DNA of 24,715 nt. Origin: JAKFVA01 sp046155225 (GTDB lineage Bacteria; Pseudomonadota; Gammaproteobacteria; Burkholderiales; Burkholderiaceae_C). The position numbers and the translations under genes were made by a program. Positions 22,047-24,715 of the stretch are shown here, piece by piece; position 1 is the stretch's first letter, and every line of letters starts with the position of its first letter. The DNA is taken from contig JBJXED010000164.1 of NCBI GenBank assembly GCA_046155225.1, positions 1 through 24,715 of the forward strand, read 5' to 3'. Below the pieces are notes generated by a model. The model saw nothing but the letters and a program-made list of their open reading frames with translations, did no database searches and was not told where the DNA came from.

Positions 22047-22925
22047 ATGAACGCATGGAACGAAGCGCAATCGCAAACCGCGCTGGCTGCGCAGCAAGCG
22101 GCGCAGAAAAAGCAGGGCGGTGGGGACGGTTTCCTGAAAATTGAAAAACTCGGCAAGGCTTTTGTGGCCAACAAGCCGGTGTTTGCCGACGTGTCTTTTG
22201 CACTGGACAAAGGCGAGTTTGTCTGCATCATTGGCCACTCGGGCTGCGGCAAAACCACCATCCTGAATGTGCTCGCGGGGCTCGATGTCGCCACCAGCGG
22301 CCATGTGTTCATGGACCACCGCGAAGTGGTCGGCCCGAGCCTAGAGCGCGGTGTGGTGTTTCAAAGCCACGCGCTGATGCCCTGGCTCACCGTGCGCAAG
22401 AACATTGCCTTTGCCGTTAATTCGCGCTGGCCTGAGTGGACCAAGGAGCAAGTGGCCGAGCAGGTGGAAAAGTTTGTCGGTATGGTCGGCCTATCAGCCG
22501 CGATCGACAAAAAGCCGTCGCAACTCTCCGGCGGCATGAAGCAGCGCGTGGGCATCGCGCGGGCCTTTGCCATCCAGCCCAAGATGCTGCTGCTTGACGA
22601 GCCGTTTGGCGCGCTAGACGCGCTCACGCGCGGCACGATTCAGGACGAACTCATGGGCATAGTGCGGGCCACGCACCAGACCGTGTTCATGATCACGCAC
22701 GATGTTGATGAAGCCATTTTGCTGGCCGACCGCATTTTGCTGATGAGCAACGGTTCGGAGAACGCCAACGGTTACACCCCTGGCGGTATTGCCGAGGTGG
22801 TTACCAACCACTTGCCGCGCGAGCGCACCCGTGCCGGTCTGCACCACTTGCCCGGCTACTACGAGATGCGCAACCACATTGTTGATTTTCTGGTGTCCCG
22901 CGCCAAAGCGGGTGCCGAGCACTGA
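22047..22925 (+). CDS. cynD: ABC transporter ATP-binding protein, cyanate-type (NrtD/CynD family)
   Basis: A 292-residue ATPase with Walker A GHSGCGKT (63-70), signature LSGGMKQRVGIARAFA (~160), Walker B MLLLDEPFGALD (~182) and H-loop MITHDVDEA (~218). The C-terminal tail (GGIAEVVTNHLPRERTR, LPGYYEMRNHIVDFLV) is characteristic of the nitrate/cyanate ATPases. A ~28-residue Gln/Ala-rich leader precedes the domain. The ATG at 22047, four bases after the permease stop, is preferred to the overlapping TTG at 22035. It energises cyanate uptake at the inner face of the membrane. Confidence 0.92.
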   Translation: MNAWNEAQSQTALAAQQAAQKKQGGGDGFLKIEKLGKAFVANKPVFADVSFALDKGEFVCIIGHSGCGKTTILNVLAGLDVATSGHVFMDHREVVGPSLERGVVFQSHALMPWLTVRKNIAFAVNSRWPEWTKEQVAEQVEKFVGMVGLSAAIDKKPSQLSGGMKQRVGIARAFAIQPKMLLLDEPFGALDALTRGTIQDELMGIVRATHQTVFMITHDVDEAILLADRILLMSNGSENANGYTPGGIAEVVTNHLPRERTRAGLHHLPGYYEMRNHIVDFLVSRAKAGAEH

Positions 22926-22967
22926 GTTTGTATTTCCAATTCACCCACCCCCAAACAGGAGACACGC

Positions 22968-23411
22968 ATGAACCGTCTGGAAGTTACCGAAAAAATCATC
23001 ACCGCCAAAGTCAGCAAAGGCATTCAGTGGGCCGACGTGGCCACCAAAGTGGGCGCGTCCAAAGAATGGACGACCGCGCTCTGCCTGGGCCAGATGACCG
23101 CCACACCGGCGCAAGCCAAGGTGCTGGGGAAAATTTTCGGTTTGACCGTTGAAGAGCAGAAGTGGCTGCAAGTCGTGCCCTACAAAGGCTCGCTCAGCAG
23201 CCCCGTGCCGACCGACCCGCTGATCTACCGCTGGTATGAAATTGTGAGCGTCTACGGCACCACCATCAAAGAACTCATCCACGAAGAATTCGGCGACGGC
23301 ATCATGAGTGCCATTGACTTTTCCATGGACATCCAGCGCCAGCCCGACCCCAAGGGCGACCGCGTGAATGTGGTGCTGTCGGGGAAGTTTTTGCCTTACA
23401 AGACGTATTGA
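22968..23411 (+). CDS. cynS: Cyanate hydratase (cyanase)
   Basis: CynS converts cyanate and bicarbonate to ammonia and two CO2 (via carbamate), detoxifying cyanate and supplying nitrogen. The 147-residue protein has the helical N-terminal domain and the C-terminal active-site domain with Arg88 and Glu91 in LIYRWYEIV and Ser114 in GDGIMSAIDF. These have the same relative spacing as the catalytic Arg, Glu and Ser of E. coli cyanase. AGGAG lies before the ATG. It is the last gene of the transporter operon, 42 bp after the ATPase, and identifies the transporter as cyanate-specific by association. Confidence 0.97.
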   Translation: MNRLEVTEKIITAKVSKGIQWADVATKVGASKEWTTALCLGQMTATPAQAKVLGKIFGLTVEEQKWLQVVPYKGSLSSPVPTDPLIYRWYEIVSVYGTTIKELIHEEFGDGIMSAIDFSMDIQRQPDPKGDRVNVVLSGKFLPYKTY

Positions 23412-23435
23412 AATGCGTTTTTAGTTGGGCATTTC
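23410..23435. terminator. Weak hairpin after cynS
   Basis: GAAATGC and GCATTTC are perfect 7-bp arms with a 12-nt loop, spanning the cynS stop and the stop end of the converging gene. The AT-rich stem and lack of a T tract make it a weak bidirectional candidate. Confidence 0.35.
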
Positions 23436-24180
23436 AGCGCAGGAGTTGCACAGCCATCTTGTGTAACTCCGTGTGGATACAGTGAAAATTATCTGCAAGC
23501 GGGTCACTGGCTGGATCTGTTTTATCTTTGATGTGACTGGCAGTAACCGTACACTTTAGTTCGGCTTGTTTAACCATGGAAGTTCGTGCTTCGCCAGTCA
23601 AATCGGGCGGCACCTTTTCTGAAGTGATGCGATACATGAAGTCTGTTGCTAATCTTAGATTTGCAAATGTGCAACCAAAACCTAAGCCACCTTTCGCGTT
23701 GCAATATTTAGGGGCGCGGTTTGAGTTGTACGGGATGACATCAGGTTTCTCGATTCGCCTCGTTAAGGAATTAGCTGCTTCATGAAACTCGCGAAGCTCG
23801 CATCCCTGCCTCTCAACATTATTCATCGTGCCGTCGCCATTTCTTTTGTACGCAGCAGCGAGGACACGGTCGCATTTCCTCTTTATTCGGTTGTAAAGTT
23901 TGGTTTGGACTTGAAGCCGTTGCGTCGCAGGATATCGAATCGCTACTGCGCGTAAATAATAGTCTTCAGCCAATACTTTATTGGTCAGTGCGCAAGCTTC
24001 TAACGTCAGTGGCCCACTCATATCGCAGTATGTCGGTTGATCTAAGTCTGAGGTATAAAAAATGGCTTCAGATTGCGCAAACTCCGTTGCATATAGGCTA
24101 CCAAGTCTTCCGGCCACTAGCGCAACGCTGAGCCATAGAAATACAAAAAATTTTGTCCGAAAAAGGCGGTCGAGGTGCAT
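23434..24180 (-). CDS. Secreted cysteine-rich protein of unknown function, low GC
   Basis: A 248-residue protein with an N-terminal hydrophobic signal (FFVFLWLSVALVAG) and probable cleavage before residue 35. The mature part is rich in Arg/Lys and has seven or so cysteines, in pairs spaced like CDMSGPLTLEAC and YCNAKGGLGFGC, suggesting periplasmic disulfides. The segment LQVQTKLYNRIKRKCDRVLA faintly recalls LprI-type lysozyme-inhibitor repeats, but I would not name it on that. Its GC content and codon use (many AT-ending codons) are clearly unlike the operon before it, pointing to horizontal acquisition. No function assigned. Confidence 0.6.
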   Translation of the reverse strand: MHLDRLFRTKFFVFLWLSVALVAGRLGSLYATEFAQSEAIFYTSDLDQPTYCDMSGPLTLEACALTNKVLAEDYYLRAVAIRYPATQRLQVQTKLYNRIKRKCDRVLAAAYKRNGDGTMNNVERQGCELREFHEAANSLTRRIEKPDVIPYNSNRAPKYCNAKGGLGFGCTFANLRLATDFMYRITSEKVPPDLTGEARTSMVKQAELKCTVTASHIKDKTDPASDPLADNFHCIHTELHKMAVQLLR

Positions 24181-24227
24181 CGAAATTACAGAATCCGTCG
24201 GTCATCCTTGATGAAAATCGCTTGTAA

Positions 24228-24602
24228 CTAGCCCAGTGAAGCCACTAACTCAATCCTTGTCGCCACACTCCGCACTACCTTCTCCACCCCGTGTCCCGGA
24301 TTAACGCGCTTTTCCGAAATCAGTAGCCCGGCGTTCTCCAAGAAAACAATGTCCTTTGCCACGGCAGCGCGGTCACGTTGCAGGCTGCGGGTGAGCTCGC
24401 TGACCGAGTGCTGGCTGCGCATAACCTGCGCCATCAGCTTGCGGCGGCTGTCGCTTAGCGTGTTGAACATGGCTTTGGGGTCTTCAAAAGAAATCGTCAG
24501 GCCCGGCTCAATGGTTTCGTTTCGGTCGAGTTGCCGCGCCGTGCTCTTAGCGCGGGCAAAGAATTCTTCTGGCGTACTGGTGCGAACCGTTGTTTTTTGC
24601 AT
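24228..24602 (-). CDS. Winged-helix regulator/antitoxin (COG4190-like)
   Basis: A 124-residue protein. Residues ~45-110 form a winged helix: ISFEDPKAMFNTLSDSRRKL, SVSELTRSLQRDRAAVAKDI, FLENAGLLISEKR, as in the HVO_A0114/COG4190 DNA-binding proteins. The ATG at 24602 is chosen because it lies one base after the stop of the upstream gene, and AAGGAGC is found just before that stop. Small proteins of this kind are commonly paired with a DUF6516 (TumE-type) toxin, and the upstream fragment could be one. It would act as antitoxin and autorepressor, by inference. Confidence 0.7.
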   Translation of the reverse strand: MQKTTVRTSTPEEFFARAKSTARQLDRNETIEPGLTISFEDPKAMFNTLSDSRRKLMAQVMRSQHSVSELTRSLQRDRAAVAKDIVFLENAGLLISEKRVNPGHGVEKVVRSVATRIELVASLG

Positions 24603-24603
24603 C

Positions 24604-24715
24604 TCACTTGCTCCTTGAATGCTTGGCCGCAATGGTCAGCCATTCAGCGGTGAATCGGGCGGTCGTGTCTTCAAAACTCACAAAATCTACCGGTGCCACC
24701 ACGCCCATGCAATGC
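24604..24715 (-). CDS. C-terminal end of a partial gene upstream of the winged-helix protein
   Basis: The visible 36 codons end GVVAPVDFVSFEDTTARFTA, EWLTIAAKHSRSK and a TGA at 24606-24604. The gene continues beyond the window. One base separates it from the next ATG, so the two form a coupled pair. The tail and pairing are compatible with a DUF6516 (TumE-like) toxin, but too little is visible to be sure. Confidence 0.5.
   Translation of the reverse strand, partial: HCMGVVAPVDFVSFEDTTARFTAEWLTIAAKHSRSK

Overview
The window looks like the chromosome of a Burkholderiales betaproteobacterium, most likely Comamonadaceae and possibly Rhodoferax-like. The basis is the high GC content, the GC-rich third codon positions, the gene orders pilT-CNBD-pilU and rsmI...diaA-dolP, and a dispersed ~70 bp repeat resembling elements I associate with that family. 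The taxon is an inference from composition, synteny and protein style. No search was run.

Layout. (1) 1-2056: twitching-motility ATPases, the end of pilT and a complete pilU, with a cyclic-nucleotide-binding-domain protein between them. (2) 2071-3003: a beta-hydroxyacid dehydrogenase that appears to carry a repeat inside its reading frame. (3) 3033-6563, minus strand: the envelope/replication cluster dolP-diaA-crotonase-rsmI, with yraN starting back-to-back with rsmI. (4) 6966-13643, minus strand: priA, hemE, a periplasmic thioredoxin-fold protein and a DsbD-type disulfide reductase. (5) 13738-14568: a creatininase-family amidohydrolase. (6) 14587-16841: a 2.2 kb accessory patch bounded by two identical 41-bp direct repeats. 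It holds an unrecognised gene, a possible gene fragment, a Phd/YefM-VapC-like toxin-antitoxin pair, and a chimeric pseudogene. The pseudogene joins the start of a Cas_NE0113-type CARF gene to the nuclease end of a DUF1887 (Can2/Card1-type) gene. (7) 16977-19468: an NTF2-like protein, then a cytoplasmic PAS histidine kinase with a LuxR-type response regulator. (8) 19632-23411: an apparent cyanate operon: Tat-type substrate-binding protein, permease, ATPase and cyanase. (9) 23434-24715, minus strand: a low-GC secreted protein of unknown function and a two-gene toxin-antitoxin-like module cut by the window edge.

How the genes fit together. The cyanate genes form one unit: the ABC transporter imports cyanate and CynS decomposes it with bicarbonate to ammonia and CO2. 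The adjacent two-component system is a plausible regulator. The thioredoxin-fold protein and DsbD are neighbours that probably share periplasmic redox work. The accessory patch looks like the eroded remains of defence and mobile genes, including what I read as the scar of a lost type III CRISPR ancillary locus. No CRISPR array, tRNA, rRNA or intact insertion sequence was seen.
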